In this document: in pieces, positions 8,106-16,848 of the stretch | How positions within the stretch are numbered: position 1 is the first letter of the stretch | Layout of the letters: the number at the start of each line of letters is the position of its first letter | From: Myxococcales bacterium | Lineage (GTDB): Bacteria; Myxococcota_A; UBA9160; UBA4427 | NCBI GenBank assembly: GCA_014240165.1 | Contig: JAAZXM010000022.1 | Span: 1-56,720, forward strand | Reading direction: 5' to 3' | Length of the DNA: 56,720 bases | Program-made: the position numbers and the translations under genes | Notes under the pieces: generated by a model | What the model was told of the DNA's origin: nothing | What the model saw: only the letters and a program-made list of their open reading frames with translations | The model's database searches: none

Positions 8106-8315
8106 GCCAGACCCGCCGGGGAAGTGCTTCGGGCATCGACTCGCGGCTCAGTGGGATCTCCGCCCCAAGGCAACTTCCTGGATCTCGAAGCCTCGATCGA
8201 GTCGCGAAAGTCGCTTTGAGCGCCCGTCGGCGCCGTGGCTGGGGCTCGACTCTTGCCTTCGTATTGGGATAAATCCAATAATTAGATTGCCTCTTATCCC
8301 GCGAGGAGAGACTAC

Positions 8316-8393
8316 GTGTTCAAGCTTCACTTCGCGCCCAGCACCCGGGCAGGACGAATCGTCTGGCTTTTTGAGGAATTGGGTCTCAAATAC
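8316..8393 (+). pseudogene. N-terminal remnant of a glutathione S-transferase
   Basis: From a GTG start preceded by GCGAGGAGAG, about 26 codons read MFKLHFAPSTRAGRIVWLFE and then ELGLKY, which is the beta1-alpha1 start of a bacterial GST. After that the frame loses GST similarity and the sequence becomes the end of an MFS transporter in another frame. The gene keeps its ribosome binding site, and an AT-rich stretch lies upstream. It reads as the left side of a deletion or recombination junction at about 8390. Confidence 0.65.
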
Positions 8394-8535
8394 CTCGGGC
8401 GTCGGGCCGGCGATAGCGGCACTGCTCGTCAGTCAGGGATACGACACCCTTCTTTTCGCCGCCGCCGGAATCTACGTATTGGGATACCTCATAGTCCTGC
8501 CTGTGGTATTGCGCGGCCAGGAGGATACGGCGTAG
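8389..8535 (+). pseudogene. C-terminal remnant of an MFS transporter
   Basis: In a frame offset from the GST remnant, the sequence encodes NTSGVGPAIAALLVSQGYDT, then LLFAAAGIYVLGYLIVLPVV, ending LRGQEDTA before a TAG. The glycine/proline motif followed by a last transmembrane helix and a short polar tail is typical of the end of a major facilitator superfamily transporter. The first ten or so helices are missing. It cannot be translated from its own start, so it is a relic. Confidence 0.6.
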
Positions 8536-8589
8536 CGAGTCGCTGAAGTATGTCAGGCGCCCCTGACCCGCAATGGCCCCATGAAAGCT

Positions 8590-8622
8590 GAGCCATCGCG
8601 CCGTTATTGGGCGCGATGGCTC
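8590..8622. terminator. Strong hairpin, katG terminator
   Basis: GAGCCATCGCGCC pairs perfectly with GGCGCGATGGCTC around a 7-nt loop (GTTATTG). It starts 10 nt beyond the katG stop on the minus strand and lies between katG and the MFS relic on the plus strand. The T-tracts are poor, but the 13-bp perfect stem makes a transcription end likely. Confidence 0.65.
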
Positions 8623-8632
8623 GCTTCCGCGC

Positions 8633-10870
8633 TCAGTCTTTGGGCGATTCGAATCGATCGAGCATCATGACCTTGGTCCATGCAGCGACAAAGTCATCGA
8701 TAAATTTCTTTTCGCCGCCGCTAGCCGCGTAAACTTCGGCAATCGCACGGAGTTCAGCGCTGGACCCGAAGACGAGGTCAACGGGGGTCGCTGTCCATTT
8801 GACCTTTCCGTCGCTCCGCCCTCGTCCTTCATAAAGTGCCGCATCCTCTTCTGAGGGTGTCCATTCCGTTGACATGTCGAGCAGATTGACGAAAAAGTCA
8901 TTGCTCAAAACGCCCGGACGGTCGGTGAAAACGCCATGGGGAGATCCGCCGGTATTGGCGTCAAGGGCGCGCATCCCGCCTACCAATGCAGTCATCTCCG
9001 GGACAGTCAACGTCAACAGGTTGGCCCGCTCGATCAGCATGAAGACGGGCGGCTGTAGCTGACCTTCGGCGTAATAATTGCGGAAGCCATCTGCTGTGGG
9101 CTCAAGGAAAGCGAAGGATTGAGTATCGGTTTCTTCCTGGGATGCATCCGTACGACCCGGCTGAAAGGGGACCGTGACGGCATAGCCGGCTTCTTTCGAT
9201 GCTTTTTCGATGGCCGCGGCGCCGCCCAGGACGATCAGGTCGGCAAGAGAAACTCTCTTGTTTCGCCACTGCGCATCATTGAATTCTGTTTGAATCTCGA
9301 TGAGCCGAGGCAGCGCTTTCGCCAGAGCCTCGGGGTCGTTGACCGGCCAATCCTTCTGGGGGTCGAGCCGAAGCCGGGCTCCGTTGGCACCCCCTCGCAT
9401 ATCGGTTCCTCGGAAACTCGCAGCCGATGCCCAGGCTGTGCGAACGAGTTCCGCGCCACTCAGGCCGGAATCAAGGAGCTTCTTCTTGAGGGAGGCGATA
9501 TCCCGTTGGCCGATCAGCTTGTAGTCGGCCGCGGGGATCGGGTCCTGCCACAGCAATACCTCAGCCGGTACTTCAGGGCCCAAATAGCGCGCGCGTGGAC
9601 CCATGTCGCGGTGTGTCAACTTGAACCATGCCTTCGCGAATGCCAGGCGAAACGCTTCAGGGTCTTTCTGGAAACCCTGGGCGATGGCCCGATAGCTCGG
9701 ATCGGTCTTCAGGGCGAGGTCGGTTGTAAACATGATCGGCGCATGTCGCTTGGATGAGTCATGGGCATCCGGCACCAGATTCGCGGCTTGCCCATCGGCT
9801 GGAATCCATTGCAGAGCACCCGCCGGGCTTCTGGTCTGGACCCACTCATAGGCGAAAAGGTTGTCCAGGTATTGTGTCGACCACGCGATGGGGTTCACCG
9901 ACCAAGCGCCCTCGAGGCCGCTGGTAATCGTATCGGCACCGGTCCCCGAACCGCAGCGGTTTTTCCATCCGAACCCCTGTTCCTGGATCGGCGCGCCCGC
10001 CGGGGCCGGCCCAACACAGTCCGCGGGCTTCGCCGCGCCGTGGGCTTTCCCAAAAGTATGCCCGCCTGCGATCAATGCGACAGTCTCTTCATCGTTCATC
10101 GCCATACGACCGAAGGTCTCTCGAATATCTTGGGCAGCGGCGAGTGGGTCGGGGTTTCCGTTTGGACCCTCAGGATTGACATAGATCAATCCCATCTGCA
10201 CCGCGGCCAGGGGTTGTGCGAGTTCACGCTTCCCGCTGTACCGCTTGTCGGCGAGGAAGGCTTCTTCGGGGCCCCAATAAACCAGGTCGGGCTCCCAATC
10301 GTCTTCACGGCCCCCGGCGAACCCAAAAGTTTGAAAGCCCATGGATTCGAGGGAGACATTCCCGGCCAAGACCATCAAATCTGCCCACGAAAGGCTATTT
10401 CCATATTTGCTTTTGACGGGCCAGAGCAAACGGCGAGCCTTGTCGAGGTTTCCGTTATCAGGCCAGCTGTTGAGGGGCTCGAAGCGAAGCTGCCCGCCCG
10501 CCGCGCCCCCCCGGCCATCGGCCACTCGGTAGGTACCGGCACTATGCCAGGCCATGCGGATGAAGAAAGGGCCATAGTGCCCGTAATCGGCCGGCCACCA
10601 AGCTTGCGAGGTCGTGAGGGTCGTCGCGATGTCCGCCTTCACGGCATCGAGGTCGAGTTGATCGAAAGCCTCGGCGTAGTTGAAACCCTCGCCCAGAGGA
10701 TTCGATACCGGTGCGTTCTGCCGAAGCGGCGATAGATCCACCAATTCGGGCCACCAGAACTGGTTCGACCTTGGTTCACTCGCGCCGGAAACGGAAACGC
10801 CGGCGAGCAACCACACGGCGACGACAATTGACGAGACTACGCGCATTTTTCGAGAAGCAACTCTAGGCAT
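8633..10870 (-). CDS. katG: Catalase-peroxidase with Sec signal peptide
   Basis: A bifunctional haem catalase-peroxidase of 745 aa. It has an N-terminal Sec signal (basic start, [19 protein letters not shown], cleavage near GAS-EP), so it is predicted periplasmic. Distal Arg105-Trp108-His109 lie in [12 protein letters not shown], the proximal His271 in [12 protein letters not shown]. Trp108, Tyr230 (LIYVNPEGP) and Met256 match the cross-linked Trp-Tyr-Met cofactor that gives catalase activity. The inactive C-terminal repeat domain is complete ([23 protein letters not shown]). Most KatG proteins are cytosolic; exported forms such as KatP are a minority. No OxyR or FurA gene is adjacent. A perfect hairpin follows the stop. 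Confidence 0.95.
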   Translation of the reverse strand: MPRVASRKMRVVSSIVVAVWLLAGVSVSGASEPRSNQFWWPELVDLSPLRQNAPVSNPLGEGFNYAEAFDQLDLDAVKADIATTLTTSQAWWPADYGHYGPFFIRMAWHSAGTYRVADGRGGAAGGQLRFEPLNSWPDNGNLDKARRLLWPVKSKYGNSLSWADLMVLAGNVSLESMGFQTFGFAGGREDDWEPDLVYWGPEEAFLADKRYSGKRELAQPLAAVQMGLIYVNPEGPNGNPDPLAAAQDIRETFGRMAMNDEETVALIAGGHTFGKAHGAAKPADCVGPAPAGAPIQEQGFGWKNRCGSGTGADTITSGLEGAWSVNPIAWSTQYLDNLFAYEWVQTRSPAGALQWIPADGQAANLVPDAHDSSKRHAPIMFTTDLALKTDPSYRAIAQGFQKDPEAFRLAFAKAWFKLTHRDMGPRARYLGPEVPAEVLLWQDPIPAADYKLIGQRDIASLKKKLLDSGLSGAELVRTAWASAASFRGTDMRGGANGARLRLDPQKDWPVNDPEALAKALPRLIEIQTEFNDAQWRNKRVSLADLIVLGGAAAIEKASKEAGYAVTVPFQPGRTDASQEETDTQSFAFLEPTADGFRNYYAEGQLQPPVFMLIERANLLTLTVPEMTALVGGMRALDANTGGSPHGVFTDRPGVLSNDFFVNLLDMSTEWTPSEEDAALYEGRGRSDGKVKWTATPVDLVFGSSAELRAIAEVYAASGGEKKFIDDFVAAWTKVMMLDRFESPKD

Positions 10871-11175
10871 GATGATTGGATTCCTTGGACACTTTGATCC
10901 GTAAGCAGTTCATTGGGTAGAACATTCAAGCAAATTTCTCGCAGTGCGGCATCGGTGCGATCGAAATGGTGCCGTGGCCTCTCACAGGCCAAGCCCCAAC
11001 GACGTTGACGACAACCATTGAATTTCGCTTAGGCAGCCTCGAATTCGAGCCCATTCGCACGCCCCCCCCCGGCATACCTGGACTCTGTATAGAAAAAGAG
11101 TCCAGATTTCCTATTCCAAGCCCCTGTGCCATGCTCCCGGTTCGTGCGGGACGTCGCGCGTTCCAGGAGGCACCC
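10871..11175. other. Divergent intergenic region, katG / DUF1330-like gene
   Basis: No gene is supported here; the in-frame plus-strand extension into this region has no domain features and lacks a ribosome binding site. It contains the hairpin at 11078-11105 and a run of nine C at 11062-11070. Confidence 0.45.
11078..11105. promoter_or_regulatory. Hairpin/dyad upstream of DUF1330-like gene
   Basis: CTGGACTCT pairs with AGAGTCCAG (9 bp) around a 10-nt A-rich loop, about 70 nt before the TTG start of the downstream gene. TTTCCTATTCC follows it. It may be an operator or a leader hairpin. Confidence 0.35.
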
Positions 11176-11823
11176 TTGACCGCTTCACGCATCCGATGGG
11201 CCATCTTCGCGGGGATCTATGCCGTCTTCCTGTTCTGGTACGGCGGGTCCGGCGAGCCGATCTCACCCGAGGAAATGAAGCAGTACGCGGCGATCATGGA
11301 GGCACGCAGAGCAGGGGCGAGCAGCGTGGAGGAAGGCGACTCGGAGGGTGCGGCGGACTTGCGCAAGTTCGTCGAGACCGACGACGGCCAGGAGTTCGTC
11401 ATGATCAATCTCAACGTCTATCGGGACGAGCCCAGCTATGCGGATGGCCGCGAAGCGGTCGGCAGCGCCCAAGAGACGGAAGAGGAGTACACGTCGCGGA
11501 TCGCGCCCCGCCTCTTCGCACGCGCATGCCACCCGCTCCTGATGGTGGAACCCGCCGCCCATATCGGCGGAATCGGCGATTTCGAGCGACAGGATTGGAG
11601 TCGCGTCACCCTCGTCCGCTACCGCAGTCGCCGCGACTTCGTGGAGTTCGTCCTGGAACAGGACTACGCACAGGACGTCGATCACAAATGGGCAGCGCTC
11701 AGTCGCAGCCACACCATGGCGGCGACCCCGCGCATTTCGTTCGCGACGGTGCGGCTGCTGCCACTCCTGATCCTGATCGTGATCGGGCTGCTCCTGGATC
11801 GAATCGGCGCCCGGTCGCGGTAG
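11176..11823 (+). CDS. Membrane-anchored DUF1330-like protein
   Basis: A 215-aa protein starting at TTG, chosen because AGGAGG lies 5-6 nt upstream. It has an N-terminal transmembrane helix (IRWAIFAGIYAVFLFWYGG, about 6-24) and a soluble core resembling a dimeric alpha/beta-barrel of the DUF1330 kind (EFVMINLNVYRDEPSY, then SRVTLVRYRSRRDFVEFVLE). A C-terminal helix (LLPLLILIVIGLLLDRIG) ends in basic residues. DUF1330 proteins are usually about 100-aa soluble cytosolic proteins; tethering at both ends is unusual. Its function is unknown. It is divergent from katG. Confidence 0.65.
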   Translation: MTASRIRWAIFAGIYAVFLFWYGGSGEPISPEEMKQYAAIMEARRAGASSVEEGDSEGAADLRKFVETDDGQEFVMINLNVYRDEPSYADGREAVGSAQETEEEYTSRIAPRLFARACHPLLMVEPAAHIGGIGDFERQDWSRVTLVRYRSRRDFVEFVLEQDYAQDVDHKWAALSRSHTMAATPRISFATVRLLPLLILIVIGLLLDRIGARSR

Positions 11824-11845
11824 GCTCCGGCCCGCCGCCGCTTCC

Positions 11846-13483
11846 TCAGGGTATTTCAGCGCCTTCGGGACGGTGCGCCGGCTCGAATAGGAACCCTTCG
11901 AAATTCTTATCCTTCACTTCGGTGATGCGGTGGTAGTACATGGCGCCGCCCAGATACACGGAAAAATATCGGGGCTTGCCTGGAATATTCGCACCGGTCC
12001 ACCAGGAGTCGGTTCGGGGAAAGAGCGTTATGTTGGCGAGCGTGCTGACTTCGGCGCCCCAGGCCTCTTCGTTCTCGGTCGTGGCCTCGATACTCCCCAA
12101 CTCCTGGTCGTGCAGATGGCTCAGACAGCGGCCGATCCAATCCATCTGGCGCTCGGCGCCGAGCGGCATGTTGTAGAACACGCCAGGCGATCCGGGACCA
12201 TGGATCATGAAGAGGTTGGGAAAGCCGCCGATCGTGAGGCCGAGATAGTTGTGGAAGCGGTCCTCCCATTTCTCCTTGAGACTCATGCCTCCGCGGCCCT
12301 TGGGGTTGAGACGCAGCATCGACCCGCTAATCGCGTCAAAACCGGTGGCGAGGACCAGCATATCGATCGGGTGCTCACCGGTTTGAGTGATCACGCTCGT
12401 CGAGGTGAATCGCTCGATGGGGTCCTCGCGCAGGTCCACCAGACTCACGTTGTCGCGGTTGTAGGCCTCGAAATACCCGTCTTCGAGAATCGGACGCTTG
12501 GTGATCACGAAATAGTCGGGCAGCAACTTCTCAGCGGTTGCGGGGTCGTGCACGATTTCGCGGATCTTGGCACGCACGAAATCAGCCAGGGTCTGGTTCG
12601 CCTCCTCGCTGATGGCGATATCGCTGTAGAGGTTCAAGAAGAACTGAAAGCCGCCGCGCTGCCAGAGCGCCTCATACAGCGCCTCACGCTGCTCGGGGGT
12701 GTCCTCGAATGCGGAACGCTCCTGATTGTCGCAGGGAAAGCCTCCGAAATTCGCATGCATCTTCTCCCGGTGGGCGTCCCAATTCGTTCTTGCGTCCGCC
12801 ATCTCCTCGGGCGTGATGGGGCGATTCTTTGCCGGAAAAGCGTATTGCGGGGTGCGCTGGAGCACGGTGACGTGCGCGGCCTCCCGGGCAATTTCGGGGA
12901 TCGACTGAATCCCCGACGAGCCCGTGCCGATCACGGCGACCCGCTTGCCCTCGAACGAAACGGGTTCATGAGGCCAGAGACCCGTGTGGTAGCACTCTCC
13001 CGCGAAGTCATGAATCCCCGGAATGTCGGGTTTGTTCGCCGTCGAGAGCGCACCCACCGCACAGATCAAGAATTTCGCGGAGGCGCGGTCACCGGTGCTG
13101 GTCTTCACCGTCCAGCGCTGCGCCTCTTCGTCGTAACGGGCGTCTTCCACCCAGGTTTCGAACTGGATGTCGCGGCGGAGGTCAAACCGGTCGGCAACGT
13201 GTTCGAGGTAGTCGAGCACAGCGGACTGCTCGGATTGCGTCTCGGCCCAATCCCACTCTTGCACCAATTCTTCCGAAAAGGTGTAGCTGTAGAAGGGGCT
13301 CCCCGGGCCGTCGACCCGCGCACCCGGGTATCGGTTGTACCACCAGGTGCCACCGATATCGCTGGCGCCGTCGTACACCCGCACGGAAAGGCCCATCTCG
13401 CGCAGGTGATGCAGGGCATACATGCCGCTGACACCCGCCCCGATGACCACCACGTCATAGTTTTCGATCGATCCGCTGTCCAT
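11846..13483 (-). CDS. Baeyer-Villiger-type flavin monooxygenase, paralogue 1
   Basis: An FAD/NADPH-dependent class B monooxygenase of 545 aa, close to cyclohexanone and phenylacetone monooxygenases in length. The first Rossmann motif VVIGAGVSGMYALHHL is at about 12-27, followed by GGTWWYNRYPGARVD. The BVMO fingerprint FxGxxxHxxxWP is intact at 160-171 (FAGECYHTGLWP), and the second Rossmann motif GTGSSGIQSIP is at about 186. The enzyme would insert oxygen next to a carbonyl of a ketone, but the substrate is unknown. AGAGGAAGAGA precedes the ATG. A close paralogue lies at 18992-20635 on the same strand. Confidence 0.92.
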   Translation of the reverse strand: MDSGSIENYDVVVIGAGVSGMYALHHLREMGLSVRVYDGASDIGGTWWYNRYPGARVDGPGSPFYSYTFSEELVQEWDWAETQSEQSAVLDYLEHVADRFDLRRDIQFETWVEDARYDEEAQRWTVKTSTGDRASAKFLICAVGALSTANKPDIPGIHDFAGECYHTGLWPHEPVSFEGKRVAVIGTGSSGIQSIPEIAREAAHVTVLQRTPQYAFPAKNRPITPEEMADARTNWDAHREKMHANFGGFPCDNQERSAFEDTPEQREALYEALWQRGGFQFFLNLYSDIAISEEANQTLADFVRAKIREIVHDPATAEKLLPDYFVITKRPILEDGYFEAYNRDNVSLVDLREDPIERFTSTSVITQTGEHPIDMLVLATGFDAISGSMLRLNPKGRGGMSLKEKWEDRFHNYLGLTIGGFPNLFMIHGPGSPGVFYNMPLGAERQMDWIGRCLSHLHDQELGSIEATTENEEAWGAEVSTLANITLFPRTDSWWTGANIPGKPRYFSVYLGGAMYYHRITEVKDKNFEGFLFEPAHRPEGAEIP

Positions 13484-13711
13484 TCTCTTCCTCTGGGTAG
13501 TTGATGCGAAGCGCGGTGAACCGCCCTGCCCGATTATGCACCGAGTCTGCTCGCGTGTCCCGCCCCAGCCGAATTCAGTCTGAAGCTTACGCCCTGTCGG
13601 TTCAGCCTGCCCGCACTCGCGGGGATGCCGGCTAGGCTAAGATCGTCTCATGGTGGTCAACATCTGCTGCATCCAAACGGGGGGAGGGGCGCGACGGAGC
13701 CCTCCACGGCT

Positions 13712-14443
13712 ATGAAACGGGTGCTCAAAATCGCGAGCCTCTTGCTCGGTATCGTCATCCTGCTCGCTACGTATCCCGCGTACCGGTTTTACACCGAGGT
13801 TCGCAAGGCGCTCAATGAAGATCCGGCGGTCTACGCCCAGGATATCGCGGATCTCGTCGCACGAACGCGCGACGGCCCGGGGAAGGATAATGCGGTTGTT
13901 TTCATCGGGAGTTCAAGCATTCGGCTCTGGTCGACCCTCGAAAACGATATGCAGCCACTGCCCGTGATTCAACACGGCTTCGGCGGCGCAAAGCTGGCCG
14001 ACGTTGCGTTCTACGCCGAAGACCTCGTGAATCCCTTCGACCCCCGGGCGGTTGTCGTCTTCGCCGGAACCAACGATCTCAATCCCGGCTTGACCAAATC
14101 GCCAGAGGTCCTGCTCGAGAGCTACCAGAATTTCGTAGAGCGAGTGCGGGCGGACCTGCCGAATGTTTCGATCTACTTCATCGGGATCACACCCTCTCCC
14201 CGGCGCTGGGAGATCTGGGACCAGGCACAACGAACGAATAGGCTCGTCCGCGAGTGGAGCGCCCTGGACCCGACGCTCTTCTACATCGAGACGGGTCCCG
14301 CGCTGCTCGGAAAAGAGGGTGAGCCCGACCCGGAGAACTACCGCTTCGATGGGCTCCACCTCAGCGCGCGGGGCTATTCGATCTGGACCGAGATCATCCG
14401 CGCCCGCCTGATGGAAGATCTGCAGGCTGCTCCTGCATCTTGA
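13712..14443 (+). CDS. SGNH/GDSL-type hydrolase, membrane-anchored or exported
   Basis: A 243-aa lipase/acylhydrolase of the SGNH superfamily. A hydrophobic N-terminus (VLKIASLLLGIVILLATYPA) acts as signal or anchor. Block I is FIGSSSIRLW (nucleophile Ser in GSS, about 67-68), block II the Gly in HGFGGAKLADV, block III GTNDLNPG (Asn121) and block V DGLHLSARGY (Asp/His pair near 220). The start MKRVLKIAS was chosen because the helix follows directly; the upstream frame is low complexity and the Shine-Dalgarno is weak. Likely substrates are acetyl or acyl esters of glycans or lipids in the envelope. Confidence 0.8.
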   Translation: MKRVLKIASLLLGIVILLATYPAYRFYTEVRKALNEDPAVYAQDIADLVARTRDGPGKDNAVVFIGSSSIRLWSTLENDMQPLPVIQHGFGGAKLADVAFYAEDLVNPFDPRAVVVFAGTNDLNPGLTKSPEVLLESYQNFVERVRADLPNVSIYFIGITPSPRRWEIWDQAQRTNRLVREWSALDPTLFYIETGPALLGKEGEPDPENYRFDGLHLSARGYSIWTEIIRARLMEDLQAAPAS

Positions 14444-14662
14444 AGACGCCGCCGGAAACGGGCGCATCGACCCCCCCATGCCCTGACGCGAGGTTGTCAC
14501 CGACCTCGAAGCTTCGGTCCCCCCCCCAACGACATCGTCAGGGCGAAAGCTTCCCCGGCAGGCCAGACCCAAGACGCTTCTTTTGCTACGCATCACCTTC
14601 GATCATTCAATCCGCACTCTCGAGTGCGGGCCCTGCATCCACTCGTCTCTTCCGGAGGCCGC

Positions 14663-15322
14663 TTGTCCTCGAATCTGAATATTGAAGCCCTGCTCTGGGA
14701 CAACGACGGAGTATTGGTGGATACGGAGCCGCTCTACCTCCAGGCGAACCGCGAGATCCTTGGCGAAATCAACGTCGAACTCACCGAGAATCTCTACAAG
14801 GAAATCAGCCTCCGGCAGGGACGAAGCGTATTCGACCTCGCTGCGGAACGCGGCGTGGATGCGCACCAGATAGAGCGCCTCAAGGTGGCCCGGAACGCGC
14901 GGTACGCGGATCTCATCGACGCAGGCGTACAGGTCCTCGACGGAGTACCCGAAGCCCTGGAGCGGTTTTCAGGGCGCATCCCAATGGGCATCGTCACCAG
15001 TTCCAACCCAGAACACTTCGAGCGTATCCACCAGCAGACAGGCCTGCTCCCCTACTTTGACTTCGTGCTCGCCAGCGGCGATTACGTGCGACACAAGCCC
15101 CACCCCGAACCCTATCTCACCGGCGCCGCACGCCACGGATGTTCTCCGAAACGCTGCCTGGCCATCGAGGACACGGAGCGCGGCCTGGCCGCGGCGGTGG
15201 CAGCCGACATGCCATGCATCGTCATCCCGCGACCGCTCTCCCAGGCGGGCAACTTCGCCACAGCGCTCCACGTCCTGGAGTCAGCCCGCGAACTCCCCTC
15301 CCGGATCGATTCGCTCCTTTAG
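14663..15322 (+). CDS. HAD-family phosphatase/phosphomutase (CbbY/PGMB-like)
   Basis: A 219-aa haloacid dehalogenase-like hydrolase, subfamily IA. Motif I is LLWDNDGVLVDTEPLY with both Asp residues and the glutamate typical of the beta-phosphoglucomutase/CbbY branch. A helical cap follows, then motif II IVTSSNP, motif III Lys in RHKPHPEPY and motif IV CLAIEDTERGL. A TTG start at LSSNLNIEALLWD is preferred because GGAGG lies 4 nt upstream and the catalytic strand begins shortly after; an in-frame GTG 39 nt upstream has no Shine-Dalgarno. The substrate is unknown; sugar phosphates are usual for this branch. Confidence 0.82.
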   Translation: MSSNLNIEALLWDNDGVLVDTEPLYLQANREILGEINVELTENLYKEISLRQGRSVFDLAAERGVDAHQIERLKVARNARYADLIDAGVQVLDGVPEALERFSGRIPMGIVTSSNPEHFERIHQQTGLLPYFDFVLASGDYVRHKPHPEPYLTGAARHGCSPKRCLAIEDTERGLAAAVAADMPCIVIPRPLSQAGNFATALHVLESARELPSRIDSLL

Positions 15323-15437
15323 GCCTGAAGCCCGCCGCAGAGCGCCCCCGGTCCCGGAACCCTGATGCCAAGGATTGGGCACCCGGACTCGTCCCACAGC
15401 GACACACCCACGCGTGCCCCATTTTATCGGAGACTTT

Positions 15438-15797
15438 TCAACCCGAACGAGCCGCTCGCATGAACCGGGCGTTCATCTGGAGATAGCCGTCCGCGCAGGG
15501 ATGCTCATCCCAAATCGCCTGCCACTCGGGGTGCTTGGAAAAGGCTTCGAAGTCGGTGTCTCGCGCTTCCTTGCTGGGCCACCGAATAATCCAGCAGACA
15601 TTCGGCTGGCCGTGAACCGAAACCTGAGGGTCGCTCCCGGAGACCTCGGCGGGCACGCCATCATCCATCCAAAAGTCCACGATATCCAAATTCGCCTTGA
15701 GCCAGGGAACGGCCTTTTCGAGCGCCCAAACCTTGTATTCGGCAAAGTGCTCAGCTTCGATCGTGTAGTCCCGAATTTCGTAGATCTCCTGGCTCAT
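15438..15797 (-). CDS. NIPSNAP family protein
   Basis: A 119-aa dimeric alpha/beta-barrel protein. EIYEIRDYTIEAEHFAEYKV at the N-terminus and the later WIIRWPSKEARDTDFEAFSKHPEWQAIWDEH are typical NIPSNAP features. The family has no settled biochemical function; in bacteria it often lies near catabolic genes. The start MSQEIYEIR follows GAGGAG with 6-nt spacing. It converges with the HAD gene and is divergent from the methyltransferase gene. Confidence 0.8.
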   Translation of the reverse strand: MSQEIYEIRDYTIEAEHFAEYKVWALEKAVPWLKANLDIVDFWMDDGVPAEVSGSDPQVSVHGQPNVCWIIRWPSKEARDTDFEAFSKHPEWQAIWDEHPCADGYLQMNARFMRAARSG

Positions 15798-15993
15798 GCT
15801 GACTCCTCGTCTGGGCGGATCGATCAATGAAATTTTTCGATTCTGGCTACCACGACAATTAATTTATTCCCGGACCTGCTGCCAGAGTGCGAAACCCTGG
15901 GAAGATTTTGGCTTCCACCTCTGCGAGGTCAGGGTGTACGGCTACAATCGAGTCGATGCGCGTCCTCGAACTTTTTCCGAGTGGTACCCTCCG

Positions 15994-16767
15994 ATGAGTC
16001 ACGAAAACGAATATCACGGCAGCATGATCAAGATGCTCGAGTTGATCTGGGGCGAGGGCTATATGGCCCCGGGAGGGCCCGGTAATGTTGCCAAATTGCT
16101 GCGCGGGCTTGAAACCCGCGACAAGCGCATCCTTGATATTGGCTGCGGCATCGGAGGGCCCGCCCTCGAGATGGCCCGGACACACGAAGCAGAAGTCGTC
16201 GGCATCGACCTCGAAGCCCCGTTGATCGAAAGAGCCACGAACGCAGCCGTCGACAAGGGCCTGGCAGATCGATGTTCATTTCGAAGAGTCGATGCCGGCG
16301 CCCTGCCCTTCGCCGACCAATCATTCGATATCGTCGTCACTTCAGGCGCGATCACCCAGACAGAAAACAAACCCGAACTTTTCGCCGAATGTTTCAGGGT
16401 TTTGAATCCGGGTGGACATCTGACCAGTTATGAGTGGATGAAGTCGAGCGAACCCTATTCGGACGACATGCACTATTGGTTCAAAATGGAAGGCCTTACC
16501 TATGCCCTCGAAACACTGGATGAGTACAGAATCCACCTCGCGGGTTGCGGCTTCGTCGATATCGACGTCCAAGATTCCTCATCCTGGTACCGCATTGAGG
16601 TCGAACGAGAATACGACCTGATGAAAGGCGAACTCTATCCGCGCATGGTTGAGCTTATGGGCCGGAAGGACGCCGATCACTTCGTCGAAAACTGGCGGGC
16701 AATGGCCATCGTATGCCGCCAAGGCGAAATGCGACAGGGTTATTCCCGGGGGCGCAGTCCCGCCTGA
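15994..16767 (+). CDS. SAM-dependent methyltransferase, small-molecule type
   Basis: A class I methyltransferase of 257 aa. Motif I ILDIGCGIGGPALEMA is followed by the acidic VVGIDLEAPLIERA, post-motif VDAGALPFADQSFDIV and ECFRVLNPGGHL. The N-terminal MIKMLELIWGEGYMAPGGPG resembles phosphoethanolamine, sarcosine and sterol N- or C-methyltransferases, in which that segment caps the substrate pocket. The start at MSHENEYHG was chosen because the domain begins there; the Shine-Dalgarno is weak. The substrate is unknown, and a polar amine or lipid headgroup is the best guess. Confidence 0.78.
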   Translation: MSHENEYHGSMIKMLELIWGEGYMAPGGPGNVAKLLRGLETRDKRILDIGCGIGGPALEMARTHEAEVVGIDLEAPLIERATNAAVDKGLADRCSFRRVDAGALPFADQSFDIVVTSGAITQTENKPELFAECFRVLNPGGHLTSYEWMKSSEPYSDDMHYWFKMEGLTYALETLDEYRIHLAGCGFVDIDVQDSSSWYRIEVEREYDLMKGELYPRMVELMGRKDADHFVENWRAMAIVCRQGEMRQGYSRGRSPA

Positions 16768-16848
16768 GAAATGTCCTGCTTTCCTGTGCTGTCCTTGGTC
16801 GCGCGTAGACCCTCGCAAGAGATTTTTCAGCGCCCTGGAGCAATGAAC

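Noticed and set aside
10966-11175. Long N-terminal extension of the DUF1330-like protein
   Set aside because: No ribosome binding site or domain is seen in it, and a perfect AGGAGG serves the internal TTG at 11176.
11930-13504. 524-codon open frame opposite the first monooxygenase
   Set aside because: It is the exact antisense of an intact BVMO with all motifs; high-G+C codon bias keeps such frames open, and it shows no domain or ribosome binding site.
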